Origin: Reticulitermes lucifugus
Taxonomy: Eukaryota > Arthropoda > Insecta > Blattodea > Rhinotermitidae
Reading direction: 5' to 3'
NCBI GenBank assembly: GCA_026260175.1
Contig: JAKCWW010000185.1
Location: 68,717 to 132,716, forward strand
Length of the DNA: 64,000 nucleotides
Both the position numbers and the translations under genes were made by a program. The notes beneath the pieces were generated by a model, which was not told where the DNA came from, made no database searches, and saw only the letters and a program-made list of their open reading frames with translations. Positions 1-9,841 of the stretch are shown here, piece by piece (the first letter of the stretch is position 1; each line of letters starts with the position of its first letter).

Positions 1-264
1 TAACTGATAAACTGTTTATCAGATATTCTGCATTTGTCATATACTACAGAATAAGTGGGATAGCAGTGAGATGCACGTCATTAGGAATGCTAGATTTATG
101 AGGGAAACATTGTGTAACATTTTTACTGGATTTGCTGCATTCAGAAAATTGTTTTGCTGATATATGGCATGTTTAAATGAAACTGCTAATTGCAGTGTGT
201 GTGTGTCAAGAAAGGCTATGTGGAAGTCCATGTAGGTAAACATTTTTCTTTGATACATTTCCTA

Positions 265-530
265 TTTAGAAGAATGATTTCATACAAGGAGATGCTTTGT
301 TACAATCCCTTTTCAGTTTTGCTTTAGAGTGTGCTATTAGGAAAGATAAGAAAATCAGTTTGAAGCAATGGACCTTAGTGGAACACATGGGCATCTCAGG
401 TATGCAGATTATGTTAGGCAAGAACATAGATACCATAGAGAAGGCTGTAGAAACTACAGGATCTTTAATCATTAAAGAAAACAAAGCTAAGTACACTGAG
501 TTTGGGCTTTTCCAACTATTGCATTAGGTC
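265..530 (+). mobile_element. relic of a non-LTR retrotransposon reverse transcriptase (family B)
   Basis: The frame from 281 reads QGDALLQSLFSFALECAIRK, followed by a degraded stretch up to about 525. It corresponds to the QGDALSPLLFNFALEYAIRR region of the family B RT also present at 29065-29665, followed by the position of the YADD box, here mutated to MQIML. It is a short, inactive fragment with no ends visible. The assignment rests on pattern similarity to the other copy. Confidence 0.6.
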
Positions 531-2420
531 TACAACATTTTTTGGCACATTTGGGCCCTTATCAAGGAGTTCAATGTAGCATATTGACATAAAACTCAAG
601 AAAAAATATGGAATCCATGATTAAAACTCAGTGCAAGTTATGTTCATAATATTGTATTATGATCTGTGTGAACTGTTGCTATAGTAAATGTTGCTTGCAA
701 GTAGATCAACAACAATGAGTGTATGTATAAGTTGAGTAGTATCAGCACAGACTGTTCAGTTACCGTATTAACTGGTCCTGTGCTGTACTTGCATGGTGAC
801 AACATATAGGGGCACTGTGTTCAGACATCCATAGAGACACTACAGTGGGCAAGATACATTACAGCCATTACTCAACAGAAGCCATGTAGGTGTGTGCAGT
901 AAGTGATGTCATCCATCTATTTATTGGAGTCCTAGAGTGGCAAATCCTGAAAGGTTTGAGAAGTGGCATGCAGGTGGGATCAGATTGTCTATGCCACTGT
1001 GTACCTCAATGTACTTGATCATGTTCATGGTAGAAATGCAGCATTGTATGGTTCATAGTTTATCTGACACATGTTGTTGGTCACTTCAGAGACTATTTTG
1101 CAGGGCAGCAGTCAGTAGAAAATAATACGACATCTGGACAAAATTGTGTAGATCCCACGAATATAACTGATGAATCACTGTAGACAGGCAAATTACATTT
1201 GTTATTTGTGTGTGTGTGTTTTGACAGTTACCAACGAAAGATTGTGATGCATTGGCTAGCACTCCTGATTTGTATTTAGGAGGGCCCCATTTGGTATCTT
1301 GGTTGGGATTGGTGTTGCCAGGCAAGTGGCAGAATAGCACCTTAAAAGTGACCAACACTGCAGTCACATTTTTAACATAGATTCTGATTCTGTGGCTCAC
1401 ACTGCGTCCATATTTGTAGTTAGCTCTTAGTTCACCTTTTTAGGAGACTGTCCAACTGCCTGTCATTTATTCCTGTATAAGAGGAATCAACTCTTGAGTA
1501 AAATCTGCTTTTCTTGTTCGTTCTCATTGTGCTGATGTACTTGAGGACAAATTGCCTTACATATACTACCATGGTGATGTTTCAGGGAGCCCATGTGGAA
1601 CTTATGAGTTGGCCTGTACCACCATTTCCCACGATTATACATCACATCCCATCATCCCTAGAAGCTCACACATGTTCAATATCAGTAATTTGAATTCCAA
1701 ACACCCTTATTAAATTATTTTGTTTTACTTAAGTTAGAACAACTTGGCAATAAAAAGGCACTGGACTGCCGACCCTCTGATCAGCAAGAAGTTTGTGTCC
1801 AGCAGGAACGACTTGGAATACAGAAAGTTTTCTGTTAAAAGTTCCTTGGTCTCACTATTCATCAGGAATTTCCAAAATTAATACTTCAACAAGAACTTCG
1901 TGGTCAAGTGGATAAAACACTGGCTCAGTGATCCAAGGTGTAGCAATTCGAGTCCACAGGGTTCCAGGATCGTCAGACAGCAGAAGCAGCATCTGTTACC
2001 ACTTCCAGAGCTTCGGCAGAGAAGTTAGAAGCCAAAAAAGTAGTAAATGAATTATAGTGCCCCCATAACTTTTAAAAATTATTACCAGCATGGCAGAAAT
2101 TTTTGGCCAAGAAAATTTTTACTGCAACACCCGTAATATTTAGTACCAAAAATTTTAAATTATGGGTGGTCCGTAGACCAGAAAAGTTTTTAATAGCGTA
2201 GCGATTTTTTTTAATATGGAGACCTGGAGATCGTTACTAGCATACGGACAATTCGAAATTCTGAAAAGATCCGCTAGATAAACATCAACTTCTAGTCCGG
2301 TTATAGTACTAAAAGCCGTCAAGAGATGGCAGGGTTACTCCACACAATGCTGCATGTTCGGCCATATCCATGGGCCAAATTATTCATTTAAAATCGAGCG
2401 TAGTGAGACAAAAATTTAAT
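531..2420. other. upstream intergenic stretch without a recognised gene
   Basis: No exon, ORF or RNA gene can be supported. A GT run lies at about 1207-1219. Around 1900-1990, a segment reading gtggataaaacactggctcag and then caattcgagtcca has the look of a tRNA-derived SINE head (A- and B-box-like), but no second copy was found in the window. Confidence 0.4.
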
Positions 2421-2424
2421 GCAT

Positions 2425-3700
2425 AATTGTGATTGCCTTAAAGAAGAAGCCCAAAGCTACAAAATGCAGCGAACATCGCACAATCAGCCTTACCGCACAT
2501 ACAGCAAAGATAGTAGCGAGGATACTTAGAAGAAGGATTGAAAGGAAAATTGAGGATGCACTTGGAGAATATCAGTTTGGATTTAGAAGAGAAAAAGGAG
2601 CAAGGGATGCAATTGGGATGCTGAGAATACTATCAGAACGAACCTTGGACATAGTGAGGAATTGTGTGCTTGCTTCATAGACTGGCAGAAGGCATTTGAC
2701 CGTGTCAACTGGACCAAATTAATGCAGACCCTAAAGGGAACTGGGATAGTCTGGGGCGAAGGCAGATTGATCAGCAAATTGTGCATGGAACAGAGAAAGT
2801 ACGACTGGACCAAGGGGAGACGAGAAGTATGAAGATTGGTACAGGAGTTAGACAAGGTTGCTGTTTGTCACCGATTCTGTTCAACGTATACAGCGAATAC
2901 ATTACCAAGGAAGCTCTTGAAGGGTTTGGAGACTTCAAAATAGGACAAGTAAATTGCACTGTGAAATACGCAGATGACGTTGTGCTACTGGCTAAGGAAG
3001 AAACGGTGCTACAGGGCATGATTGAAGACTAATTGAAATTGGAAGTCGCTGTGGAATGGAAATGAATGTTGAAAAAACTGAGGTAATGAGAATCTCAAGG
3101 CAACCATCCCCAATAAAAATTATGGTAGATCAAAAACAATTGGAGAATGTGGAATATTTCAATTATTTCGGTAGCATGGTAACATATGATGCAAGGTGTA
3201 AATGTGAAATTAAATCCAGAATTGCCATGGCAAAAGCAGCATTCAAGAAGAAGAAGAATCTTTTCACCAGCAAATTGGACTTAAATTTAAGGAAGAAACT
3301 AATAAAGTGCTACACTTGAAGCATAGCCTTGTATGGTGCTGAAACGTGGACACTTCGGAAAGTATAGACCGATCGTGTGAGAAATGAAGAAGTATTACAC
3401 AGAGTTAAGGAGGAGAAGAATGTCCTACATGCAATAAAAAGAAGAAAGGCTAACTGGCTTGGTCACATCTTGCGTAGAAACTGCCTTCTAAAACACGCGA
3501 TTGAAGGAAAGTTAGAGGGAAGGAGAGAAATGACGGGAGGACGAGGAAGAAGGCGTAAGCAGCTACCGGATGACATTAAGGAAAAGAGAATATACTGGAA
3601 ATTGAAAGAGGAAACACTAGATCGCACCCTGTGGAGAACTCGCTTTGGAAGAGGCTACGAACCTGTCGTAAGACAGACTACAGAATGATTATGATGAATT
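2425..3700 (+). mobile_element. 5'-truncated non-LTR retrotransposon (family A), broken reverse transcriptase
   Basis: Pieces of one RT in successive frames: HRTISLTAHTAKIVARILRR and YQFGFRREKGARDAIGML; then DWQKAFDRVNW; then GVRQGCCLSPILFN with YADD at about 2969-2980; then NVEKTEVMRISRQPS, YFNYFGSM and the thumb; finally RRKANWLGHILRR to the end FGRGYEPVVRQTTE at 3688. These are RT motifs of a non-LTR element common in insects. The endonuclease half is missing (5' truncation). Frameshifts fall near 2680, 2780 and 3030, a stop follows KCYT at 3317, and about 20 codons are deleted near 3365 compared with the copy at 11588-11907. It is inactive. Confidence 0.88.
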
Positions 3701-3891
3701 GTGATTATAGGGCTCAAAATTTCTGCAAGGTGCAGCCCCTGGGATTCCTCGCTCCGGCTGCCAAGAAACCAAGGTACGCCCCTGCAAACATACAAAAATT
3801 GACAATGGTACAGTTTCACAAAAACATGTAAAACAATAACAGAAGACGATGGCATAAAAGCCGTCCACAAAGTTATAAAAATGACATAATA

Positions 3892-4075
3892 CAGTGGAAC
3901 CCGGTTATAACAACATAGGTTTATGCGATACCTCGTCTATAGCGTCGGATATTCTGTGGTACCAATTAATTCCTCACTGTTAGCCATAACAATATACTTC
4001 TCGGTTAGAAAAGCACTTGTTATAACGACACAAAATATTCAGTCTCTTTCGTGACGTTATAACCTAGTTCAACTG
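3892..4075. mobile_element. Tc1/mariner-type MITE, 184 bp
   Basis: Terminal inverted repeats CAGTGGAACCCGGTTATAAC at the left and the complement of CAGTTGAACTAGGTTATAAC at the right (17 of 20 match). The element is flanked by TA on both sides, the target duplication of the Tc1/mariner/pogo superfamily. It has no coding capacity, so it is a non-autonomous element. Confidence 0.8.
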
Positions 4076-4266
4076 TACATGAAAACAAGTTATGATAAAT
4101 CTACAAAAATTAATACAAGTTCTGAATGAGTGTAAGTACTTGATTTCTAAAGATATTGACATCTTTGCAAATCTTATTTGCCGCTGATGCGCACCTGGGA
4201 GAAGGACTCTTTTTAAAGGATGAGCTGTCATGAATTACGGAGAAGTCTATGAGATTTCGAGTAGGA

Positions 4267-4297
4267 AATAATAATAATAATAATAATAATAATAATT
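4267..4297. repeat. (AAT)n microsatellite
   Basis: About ten perfect AAT units. Confidence 0.95.
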
Positions 4298-4393
4298 AGT
4301 CAAGGAATTACAAAACAGCCATATTGGGCACTGCGCATTTACTTCGAACAGATTTAATGTAAAAGGTAAAGCAATCCCTGCACAGGCGTGGAC

Positions 4394-4537
4394 AGGCCCT
4401 TAGGGTAATCTGTGGTCTTTTGGGTGATTACACGGCGTCGTGAGGTAATAATTACCTCACGACGCCGTGTAATCACCCAAAAGACCACAGATTACATCAA
4501 CATCGCAGCGGAAGCCTGAAATCAAGGCCCTTAGGGT
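4394..4537. repeat. 13-bp direct duplication flanking the palindromic insertion
   Basis: aggcccttagggt occurs at 4394-4406 and again at 4525-4537. It is present in the SINE target only once by comparison with other copies. This is the expected signature of a target site duplicated on insertion; 13 bp is typical of target-primed retroposition rather than DNA transposition. Confidence 0.75.
4405..4495. repeat. perfect 45-bp palindrome (91 bp with a one-base centre)
   Basis: The left arm 4405-4449 and right arm 4451-4495 are exact reverse complements around a single A at 4450. The arm contains gattacacggcgtcgtgagg, which resembles the gatattacgcggcgtcgtg stretch of the repeat at 5935. It lies within the insertion inside the family 2 SINE. 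Confidence 0.95.
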
Positions 4538-4904
4538 TCCAGGAGGGTGAGGCTCCCAGAATTTCTAGACAGTCGGCACATGAAGGTGGCAAGGTTGTCA
4601 ACCATAAGCATCAGTCGCTTTTACCCCCCAGGACATACACGTGGTACTCATTTCTGCTAGAGGCTGAGTCGACCCCAGGGCCATAGTGCGGCCGGAAGGG
4701 TTATGTCATTGAAAAGTCCCAATGCCCTCATCGGGAATTGAACCCGCGACCTTCCATCTTGTAGCACAGTGCCTCAACAAACTAAAGTATTAATATAAAG
4801 GTACGAAAGTTTTATCATGAGAAATAGCATCACATGAACCATAAACTTTAAGCAAAGGATAGCTGCAACATTGTACAGTCTACCATAGAAACATGGTTGG
4901 TTTC

Positions 4905-5301
4905 ATTATTAACTACAGAGTACCAACACTAATGCACAAATTTAATATCTAACACAAAGTCGTTAAAGTATCATTTTAACTCCGACATGTTTCGGCGGCA
5001 TATATACCACCATCATCAGGGAGACAGTTCACACCGAAAGCTGGAAAGGCCGCTGGTGAGTTAAAGCCCTTCTTGTTGTGCACACATTACAAGAGGCATT
5101 CTGTGAAGTGACACTTGTAATCTGTACATGACAACAAGAACTTTACCTTACCAGCGGCCTTTCCAGCTTTCGATATGAACTGTCTCCTTGATGATGGTGG
5201 CATATATGCCACCGAAACATCGGAGTTAAAAATGATACTTTAACGACTTTGTGTTAGATATTAAATTTGTGCAATACTGTTGGTACTCTGTAGTTAATAA
5301 T
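4905..5301. mobile_element. ~400-bp foldback (long terminal inverted repeat) element
   Basis: The outer ends attattaactacagag and ctctgtagttaataat are exact reverse complements. Inside, the arms continue to pair with indels through atctaacacaaagtcgtt, ttaactccgacatgtttcgg and ccagctttcg. The arms meet around a ~90-base centre with a second small repeat (acacattacaag / cttgtaatctgt). There is no ORF. Each arm holds a hairpin motif of the type CTGATGAT, GGTGG...CCRCC, GAAACAT. The element type is not established; it could be a foldback MITE or an inverted dimer of a retroelement terminal repeat. Confidence 0.8.
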
Positions 5302-5370
5302 TCAATACAATGCAAGATGTGAACAACGCAGTGAAATGGTTTGTTTCAGGTAGCCCAATACAGTTGTAAC

Positions 5371-5640
5371 TAGGTAAAGGTAAAAAGGTAAAGTTCTCCC
5401 TAGAACAGGCCACGAAGGCCCAGACGGGGAGTACCTTGGCACTAGATGAGGGTGGGTGGTCAACTCCACGCCCCGGCCACTTTACCCCCGGGAAAGAGAC
5501 CCGGTACCCATTGTATAGGAGGCTGGGTGAGCCCCAGGGCCGGTCTGGACGGCTGCGAAAACCCTCGCCCCCACCGGGATTCGATCCCCGGACCGTCCAG
5601 CCCGTAGCGATTCGCCATACCGAAATACCCTGCATAAAGT
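5371..5640 (-). mobile_element. SINE-like element, family 1
   Basis: On the minus strand a tRNA-like head with a B-box (ggatcgaatcccggtggggg) preceded by ctacgggctggacggtccgg, a body with cacccagcctcctat and gggtaccgggtctctttcc, and an A/T-rich tail with repeated tttacc units. It is the best-preserved copy in the window. Other family 1 copies lie on the + strand within BicC introns. Confidence 0.75.
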
Positions 5641-5934
5641 TGTATATCTGACACTAACAAAACTTACAGTGAACTCTGGAGTGCCTGAAGGCAGAATGGA
5701 CCACTTAGAGCTCGGCCCAGGTGCGTTCGCATCCCCATGCCACATGTACCTACGTTCCTGCATGCAAAAACATGTTTTCAGTTATACAGTTTTCACTAAA
5801 AGTTACACTACTGAATTCTGCGGGGTTAAGTCTTGAACATTATCCTTCATTAAGTCTAGAAGTACATGACTGTCTGCGGCTCTGAGCTCGGGGGGATAGC
5901 AAGTAACGCGAAACAAATAAATTCAACTTTGAGA

Positions 5935-6110
5935 TCTGCGCTTTTCTGGGATATTACGCGGCGTCGTGTGGTAATTGTTTACCGACGTTTCGGGACATCG
6001 TATCGGTCCCATCTTCAAGGGTCAAGAGTCCGAGAAGAAAAGAAAGCCGGCAACACGCAACGTAGATTCTATATGGGAGGCATATTTGATAGCATGCTAC
6101 AGATATGAAA
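5935..6110. repeat. dispersed repeat with ggcgtcgtgtgg and a GGGAC hairpin
   Basis: The + strand frame reads YRRFGTSYRSHLQGS, a spurious peptide I associate with a high-copy non-coding insect repeat. Its minus strand has TTGAAGAT, then GGGAC paired to GTCCC around nine bases, then GAAACGTCGG (5983-6018). It shares its ggcgtcgtg block with the palindrome at 4405. It is not a gene. Confidence 0.6.
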
Positions 6111-6332
6111 TTCCACGAGTCAATGCATACCTTTTCATTCCTCTTAAGGTATTTAATGCTTTATACTTACAGTGGCAACAGTAACTTACCACCTTCCAGA
6201 GGGTCTGACGACCTACCCAGCTATTTTCTCGGCTTTCATCACAAACCTTGCAAGTCCACTTACGTAGAGTAACTCTAACGGGATGTTGTCATTTTAATTT
6301 ACCTGCATTGGAGCTGGTGCTTGTATCCACTG

Positions 6333-6725
6333 CAGGTGCGCACCTAGAATTTTTCGCTGGGGGTGGGACTGACCCTGAGGCTATATATAATTTATGTTTG
6401 ATTTTAAATATTATGTTATAAGGATCATGTAGTAAGTATAATATAACACTGTTTGCAACTGCATTTATATACATACAAATATAACTACATGTTCCATGAC
6501 TCAATCACAGTGTCGTATCTTCTTGTTTTTTAAATGTTAGTAATTTATTTTTCAAAATTCTAATGTACTAGATATCAACCGATTTCAGTGGCTGATTTCG
6601 GCTGAAGGGTAAATCACGTAAAACTTTTGATATTGTAATATCTACTAAATCTGTGTTTTTTAAATTTCGATTTTGGGTGGTTTGGTGGGGCTGCAGCCCG
6701 ACAGCCCCCCTTGGGTGCGTCCCTG
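6333..6725. mobile_element. hAT-type MITE, copy 1 (393 bp)
   Basis: It starts CAGGTGCGCACC and ends GGGTGCGTCCCTG, imperfect terminal inverted repeats. A perfect 8-bp target duplication, atccactg, flanks it at 6325-6332 and 6726-6733; 8 bp is diagnostic of hAT transposons. The interior is AT-rich and non-coding, nearly the same as in copy 2 at 15016. Open frames across it are chance. Confidence 0.9.
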
Positions 6726-6789
6726 ATCCACTGAGTCCTTTCGTACAGGCGATAGTGCCCAGTAGAATAAACAATTTGACTAGCAGGAC

Positions 6790-6870
6790 AGTGAACTAAT
6801 TTCGTAGGGAGCTCAGCTGGTGAAGAAATTCCTCTGCCTTTTACGGAACTCTAACGTTCATTACAGACAC
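6790..6870 (-). mobile_element. possible fragment of a family B LINE 3' end
   Basis: gagctcagctggtgaagaaa and ttcctctgccttttacggaa resemble the 3' tail of family B copies at 28384-28557 and 31890-32000 (cctcagctagtcaagaaatt). It is short and diverged. Confidence 0.4.
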
Positions 6871-7084
6871 TCCCCAAACTACGAATTTTCAAGTTACGTA
6901 ATTTTAGACTTAGCAGTTTTTAAAAAGATAAAAAATTGAAATAGTAACATTTTTAAAAAACGTACCGTATTCCTCCTTGCAGGAATGAAAGTGCAATGAG
7001 AGGAATGTGGCAGGAGATTGCTGCTGGGCGATAACACGGGCGGTGAGGTGGTCATACTGCGGCTGATTAGGTTCCAGTGTGTTG

Positions 7085-7480
7085 AAGTTTGGATTTCAAC
7101 AGGACTGCCACTGCACCGATTTCAGTGAACTTTGATACTGGATACTTTTATGAAAATCTCTCAAGACACTCCAAATTTGGTTAAAGTCGTAGAAAAATAT
7201 CGAACACTTTACATGAAGACCTAAGTACGTTCTATTTTTTCCGGCGACATCAATTCGCCATAACATCAATTTTGTGCAAAACTCAATATTTTTATATTGT
7301 TGACTGTGACATGTTGCTCAACAACACACACAGAACGCATTGTTGGGTTTTAATTGCATCAATGGTTACGCGAACGCACCACAATGTTGCTTTATACGTA
7401 TGCCTATCTTGTTCACTGTTAATTGTGACCTGTTTATTATTACATGCTTTGCAGGATAATACATGCAGGAGAGAAATCTA
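7085..7480 (+). repeat. dispersed ~600-bp repeat, diverged copy
   Basis: Shares aacaggactgccactgcacc, actttacatgaagacctaag and atggttacgcgaacgcacca blocks in the same order as copies at 63265-63790 (+) and 36610-37185 (-). The order and spacing indicate one repeat family. No coding capacity or termini are recognised. Confidence 0.6.
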
Positions 7481-7564
7481 ATCAAAATCTGTATTTTCGA
7501 AAAAAACATAAGACGCAATATTTTGAGGTTTGAATTTAATAAATTTGTATTTGTAAGTGTGGCT

Positions 7565-7715
7565 AAACCTCCGGCTTCGTAAGTGGAAGATTCCGGACTA
7601 AAATCTGGGTACGGAGGCCCACCAAGTCGCTGTGGTTTTTTCGTGATTTTTCTCAGTCACTCCAAACACTGTTGTAGTACCTCAGATTAAGCTACGGCCC
7701 CTCGCTACCATAGAG
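7565..7715 (+). mobile_element. SINE-like fragment, family 4
   Basis: tRNA-like opening (aacctccggcttcgtaagtg), a degenerate B-box region and a body with ttttctcagtcactccaaac, like the copies at 23538 and 35015. Confidence 0.4.
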
Positions 7716-7784
7716 TTTCCGATTAATCATCAATCACCCTTTCATTAGAAATACAATTGTCGTTAAACAAGATATACACGTATA

Positions 7785-8155
7785 TATATACATATGTTTG
7801 TATGCATGGTACGTACGTATGTGTGTATGTATGTATGTATGTATGTATGTGTGTGTGCATGTATGTAGGTATGTGTGTCTGTACGTATGTATGAATGTAT
7901 GTACGTATGTATGTAAGTGTGTCTGTACGTACGTATATATGTATGTATGCACGTATGTATGTGTGTCTGTACATATATGTGTATGTATGTACGTACGTAT
8001 GTATGTATGTAAGTATGTGTACACGTATGTACGTATGTATGTATGTATTTATGTATGTATGTGTGTGTACGAACGTATGTATGTATGTGTATATGTGTGT
8101 ACGTACGTCCGTACGTATGTATGTATATGTATATGTGTGTATATATGTATGCATG
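7785..8155. repeat. (GTAT)n-type microsatellite, ~370 bp
   Basis: Imperfect tetranucleotide array of GTAT with interspersed GTAC and GTGT units. It generates long open frames on both strands rich in Tyr/Val/Cys or His/Thr/Tyr, which are artefacts of the repeat. Confidence 0.97.
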
Positions 8156-8299
8156 TGTGAAAGCTGCGTGTTCAGGAAGCAAACTCTTGTTAATGTAGAC
8201 TGATGATAATACGTTGAATCTTTTAGGACTGGAGGGTACAGACTTTGGTGGTACTTTTTCTGGCTTAGGATGTCTGCCAAAACATTTCTATATCAACAT

Positions 8300-9630
8300 A
8301 GATTTCTTCACTTCTACCTTTTCCTTACTCTGCTTGTATGCGAAAGCGCAGTAACTGTGGTAATTATTGAGCTATAAGTAATAGGATAGTTATGCAGTTT
8401 AAGGTAATGCAGTTGGTACTTGCAGCGTAAAAGCAAATATTTAGTGATTAAAATACACACATGTGTTTACGCAGAAACGCTGACATGCAGTACAATTTTA
8501 GGGGGGAAGACTTGGATACATACACAGCGGTCAGAAACGTTGCATTTTTTTTGGTTTGTATGTTTTGATTAACATCGTGGAGAATGTTAGGCAGCCTATG
8601 GTAAAATTTGTCTGTCCTGTGCTGAGCAGTTGGTTCAAATTAAGCATTGTTGTTGTCTTGCATATCTCAGATGTTTAATGGGAACACATTTTTCAATCAC
8701 CTTGTGGTCTATGTTATGAATTCAACAATTTCCTATTCTTGAATCAGTCGTTGAAGGGAGGGACCTAAGCGCTGTTGATGTATTTATTTTCCCCGTCCGA
8801 CTCACGAGCTGGAACACATAATTCTGTCGCACACATTTTTAAGCACTCTGTAACTAATACTGGGAATTCAACAGTTCTGTATTTTTCTCTGAATCAAGCG
8901 GGTCAAAACGAATATTTCTGGCCATTTTTTTACTAACTTTGAATTTCCGAACCCACATCAGTTTTTGTGGTTCTCGACTTAGGGGTTGGGGAGGGGGCAC
9001 TACATTAGAGCCTATATAGAGGTGTTGAAGATAGTTTTATCCGAAAGCGCGTGGGAGGCAGAAGGATTATTTTTATTTCGTAACTAAATTGTAGATATAC
9101 GTGGCTTAAAACCTCGGATTGCCAATGCTGCACAAATGTATGATGAGGGATCCGAGATGGAGATGATTATGTCCGGAATAAGCTAATCTCAAGTCCGGTG
9201 CCCCATTAGTCCATAATTCTTCTGATACCGAGCCAAAATTTATTTTTTTGTGTTTATTCGAAGTACAATCCGAAACAAAATACCCGTCTTGCAATGCAAG
9301 ACTTCACATATTGTCATTGACGCAGCTGAGGTTAGATGGCAGGGCGGTGTATGAACAGATAGCGAAACGCGCCTGTGCAAGGTATCCTGGGTCTATCTAT
9401 CAGCGCAGTCCTATCCCATCAGTCGGGTTCCGTCCACCATCAGTACTGTTGTGCGGACAGGGGAACGTGAGGGGCGTTTCCATGACTCGGTGACAGTAAG
9501 CTGAAACACCACGTGCAGTTTCTAGGGAGATCGAGAAAAAGGGACACTCTCGCTCCCAAATTTGTTTAACCGGTTTGCTTTCCTGTGAAGTGCAAAGAAG
9601 AAGCTTTGTTAATATTTTCGGTTTTGCAAA
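8300..9630 (+). promoter_or_regulatory. upstream region of BicC, likely promoter and 5' UTR near 9300-9630
   Basis: No coding region is seen. About 9300-9630 is GC-richer than the surrounding DNA and lacks recognisable repeats, as expected for a promoter and first exon. TCAGTC at 9419-9424 and TCAGTA at 9440-9445 fit the arthropod initiator consensus, but I found no well-spaced TATA box or DPE. An in-frame TAA at 9610 closes the reading frame before the ATG. The start site is a guess. Confidence 0.3.
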
Positions 9631-9841
9631 ATGCATCCAGATCAGAAAGGCTCAGATACTTTGTCACAAGTATCAGATGGAGGAGCAGCTGGAACAAGTG
9701 TTTCTGGACAAGGCAGCAGTTTTGGAGGAAGCAATGAAAACCTTCGAGAACTTGTTACAGCTTTGGAATTATCAGGGATCGAAGAACTTCATGAAGAACG
9801 ATTCCGTGTTGACAGACGAAAACTGGAACACATGATTTTAG
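9631..9841 (+). CDS. BicC: BicC exon 1 (coding part), residues 1-70
   Basis: The ATG has A at -3, and an in-frame TAA at 9610-9612 shows that the frame does not extend upstream. The first ~40 residues are Ser/Gly/Gln-rich; then comes a charged segment with [14 protein letters not shown], a conserved lead-in to the first KH unit of BicC proteins. The donor is G|GTATGA at 9842 and leaves one base (phase 1), which pairs with exon 2. Non-coding 5' exons could exist upstream and cannot be seen from sequence alone. Confidence 0.93.

Larger units (their letters stand above)
4363..4785 (-). mobile_element. SINE-like element, family 2, split by an insertion
   Basis: Read on the minus strand it begins with a tRNA-like head (B-box-like GGTTCAATTCCC), then a body with ccggccgcactatggcc and gccgactgtctagaaattc, and ends gggattgctttacc. 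Other copies are at 23035 and 23790. Those copies show that the sequence should run on continuously where 4407-4537 sits here, so this copy carries a later insertion plus duplicated target site. Confidence 0.75.

Noticed and set aside
5294-5763. Several overlapping open frames on both strands (Gly/Pro/Arg-rich).
   Set aside because: They fall in the GC-rich SINE family 1 copy.
7723-8280. Long open frames on both strands across the GTAT region (His/Thr/Tyr-rich or Val/Cys/Tyr-rich).
   Set aside because: They are direct translations of a tetranucleotide microsatellite.
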